DNA of 6,300 bases, taken from positions 1 to 6,300 of the forward strand of contig JABDIW010000146.1 of assembly GCA_013003515.1 (NCBI GenBank), written 5' to 3'. The position numbers and the translations under genes were made by a program. How positions within the stretch are numbered: position 1 is the first letter of the stretch; every line of letters begins with the position of its first letter. Under the pieces are notes generated by a model. The model saw only the letters and a program-made list of their open reading frames with translations. It was not told where the DNA came from and ran no database searches. Of this stretch, positions 5,591-6,300 are shown piece by piece. The DNA comes from Acidimicrobiia bacterium (GTDB taxonomy: Bacteria; Actinomycetota; Acidimicrobiia; Spongiisociales; UBA5794).

Positions 5591-5968
5591 TCAGACGACC
5601 GGGGGAGCCCAGTCATCGACCTCCTTGCGGGCGTGAGCCATGCGGTGCCACTCCTCGAAGTCGTCCTCACGGGACGGACGCTCCGGGCGCGAACGGCGTG
5701 ATTGGCGTGACCGACCTTCACGATCCGACGGCACCTGCCACATCCATGGGGGACCCTGAGGACTCTGGTTCCGCCAGTGGCCGCGACGACCGCGGTGGCC
5801 GGTGACGCCCCTGGCGATGAACCCGAGCAGCAGGACGAAGAAGAACACCTTCGCCAGGATCAGCGGGATCGCCAGGAAGCCGACTCCTACGGCAGCTGCC
5901 GGTCCGCTGCCAAAGAACAGCGACACCAGGCCAACGATGGCCAGCGCCGCAACAACCAATCGAAACAT
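5591..5968 (-). CDS. Small two-helix membrane protein with basic cytoplasmic tail, first gene of the two-component operon
   Basis: I do not recognise a named family. With the ATG at 5966-5968 the product is 125 residues: a first hydrophobic helix at about 3-20, a second longer one at about 28-53 (including FLAIPLILAKVFFFVLLLGF), then a strongly basic, Trp/Pro-containing tail (54-100, with GPPWMW at 72-77 and several SR/RS steps) and an ending of alternating charge, DDFEEWHRMAHARKEVDDW at 102-120. By the positive-inside rule the tail should be cytoplasmic. AGGAG at 5977-5981, 8 nt before the ATG, is the best ribosome site in this operon and rules against the in-frame ATG at 6040, which would add 24 non-hydrophobic residues. 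The stop is 7 nt from the response-regulator start. Position and topology suggest an accessory or sensory partner of the kinase, or a target gene of the system; both are inference. Confidence 0.75.
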   Translation of the reverse strand: MFRLVVAALAIVGLVSLFFGSGPAAAVGVGFLAIPLILAKVFFFVLLLGFIARGVTGHRGRRGHWRNQSPQGPPWMWQVPSDREGRSRQSRRSRPERPSREDDFEEWHRMAHARKEVDDWAPPVV

Positions 5969-6064
5969 CTCTCGTACTCCTTCTCGTTGAGACTGAGTAC
6001 AGGTTCCATGACGATTGTGGAGGGAATGTGAAGGCCTCACGGAGACATCTGGTGCCTGTGACGG
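5969..6064 (-). promoter_or_regulatory. Intergenic leader that probably holds the promoter of the membrane-protein/two-component operon
   Basis: This 96-bp gap between the Rieske stop and the small membrane-protein start is the only space for a promoter in the minus-strand half. It carries the strong AGGAG site (5977-5981) and a short interrupted inverted repeat GTGA/TCAC at 6028-6040. A minus-strand TTCACA (6026-6031 region) resembles a -35 hexamer, but no convincing -10 lies at the right distance. The location is reasoned from gene layout; no specific element is firmly supported. Confidence 0.3.
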
Positions 6065-6300
6065 CTACTCCGCGTAGAGAGTCCCGTCTCGCTCGGTGAC
6101 TTTCCCGCGACCCAGTGGAAGTACCAGGGTGAGTGCCTTGAAGGCAGTACCGAGACCGGGGATCTTGGCGAAAATGCCCTGGGGCCCCTTCACCATCCGG
6201 CCGGTGGATGTGTCGTACTTGGCCCCATGCCATGGGCACGTGAGACATCCCTCGTCGTCTATTGAGCCCTCGGCAAGATCGGCGAGAAGATGGCGACAAC
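6065..6300 (-). CDS. Rieske [2Fe-2S] iron-sulfur protein, C-terminal part (N-terminus beyond the window)
   Basis: The last 77 codons of a Rieske-type protein run off the right edge of the window; the start codon is not present. The visible part opens with CRH (first cluster-binding motif C-x-H) and, 17 residues later, has CPWHGAKYDTSTGRMVKGP, the second motif C-x2-H. Two Cys and two His thus ligate a [2Fe-2S] cluster used in electron transfer. A tail of about 35 residues follows (GIFAKIPGLGTAFKALTLVL, then PLGRGKVTERDGTLYAE), ending at the TAG at 6065-6067. The compact ending suggests a small ferredoxin-like Rieske protein or the terminal domain of a longer one; there is no oxygenase catalytic domain after it. 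It is on the same strand as the two-component operon with a 96-bp gap, so it may or may not share a transcript. Electron partner and pathway cannot be inferred from this piece. Confidence 0.85.
   Translation of the reverse strand, partial: CRHLLADLAEGSIDDEGCLTCPWHGAKYDTSTGRMVKGPQGIFAKIPGLGTAFKALTLVLPLGRGKVTERDGTLYAE

Noticed and set aside
6028..6040. GTGA-AGGCC-TCAC interrupted repeat as a response-regulator operator.
   Set aside because: Four-base arms are expected by chance, and OmpR-type sites are normally direct repeats; no second copy was found nearby.
5718..6299. 193-codon minus-strand open frame over the Rieske end and the small membrane gene.
   Set aside because: It is out of frame with the Rieske cluster motifs and with the two-helix protein, and shows no domain of its own.

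Overview
The window is GC-rich, densely coded bacterial DNA, with genes nearly abutting or overlapping and GTG used alongside ATG starts. Protein style (AztA/AztB-like zinc transporter subunits, Arg/Ala/Asp-rich composition, a Zur box of the TGAnAATGnTTnTCA form) suggests an actinobacterium (Actinomycetota), possibly Acidimicrobiia. That placement is an inference from composition and resemblance; no marker gene is present.

Positions 43-3190 hold a zinc-uptake locus built around one intergenic control region at about 1861-1925. Leftward from it run the substrate-binding lipoprotein (1860 to 919) and the membrane permease (888 to 43). Rightward run a Fur-family regulator, most likely Zur (1926-2363), and the ATPase subunit (2345-3190), whose start overlaps the end of the regulator gene. 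Two Zur-box-like palindromes, in opposite orientation and sharing perfect 10-bp inverted arms, lie between the two divergent start codons. The simplest model is that zinc-loaded Zur shuts off both arms, so the three transporter subunits and the regulator itself respond together to zinc starvation. A dienelactone-hydrolase-family enzyme (3218-3787) follows the ATPase by 27 bp and may be read from the same transcript.

The right half (3816-6300) is all on the minus strand and converges on the hydrolase gene, with a possible bidirectional hairpin spanning both stop codons. Reading leftward from 6300: the C-terminal part of a Rieske [2Fe-2S] protein (cut by the window edge), a small two-helix membrane protein with a basic cytoplasmic tail, an OmpR-family response regulator, and a sensor histidine kinase with two transmembrane helices and almost no extracytoplasmic loop. 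The last three are nearly contiguous (7-nt gap, then an 8-bp overlap) and probably form an envelope-sensing operon in which the small membrane protein may be a partner of the kinase.

No RNA genes, mobile elements or CRISPR arrays were seen. The locus types are mostly recognisable. The least explained items are the small membrane protein beside the intramembrane-type kinase, the hydrolase attached to the zinc operon, and the histidine-bearing tail of the ATPase.
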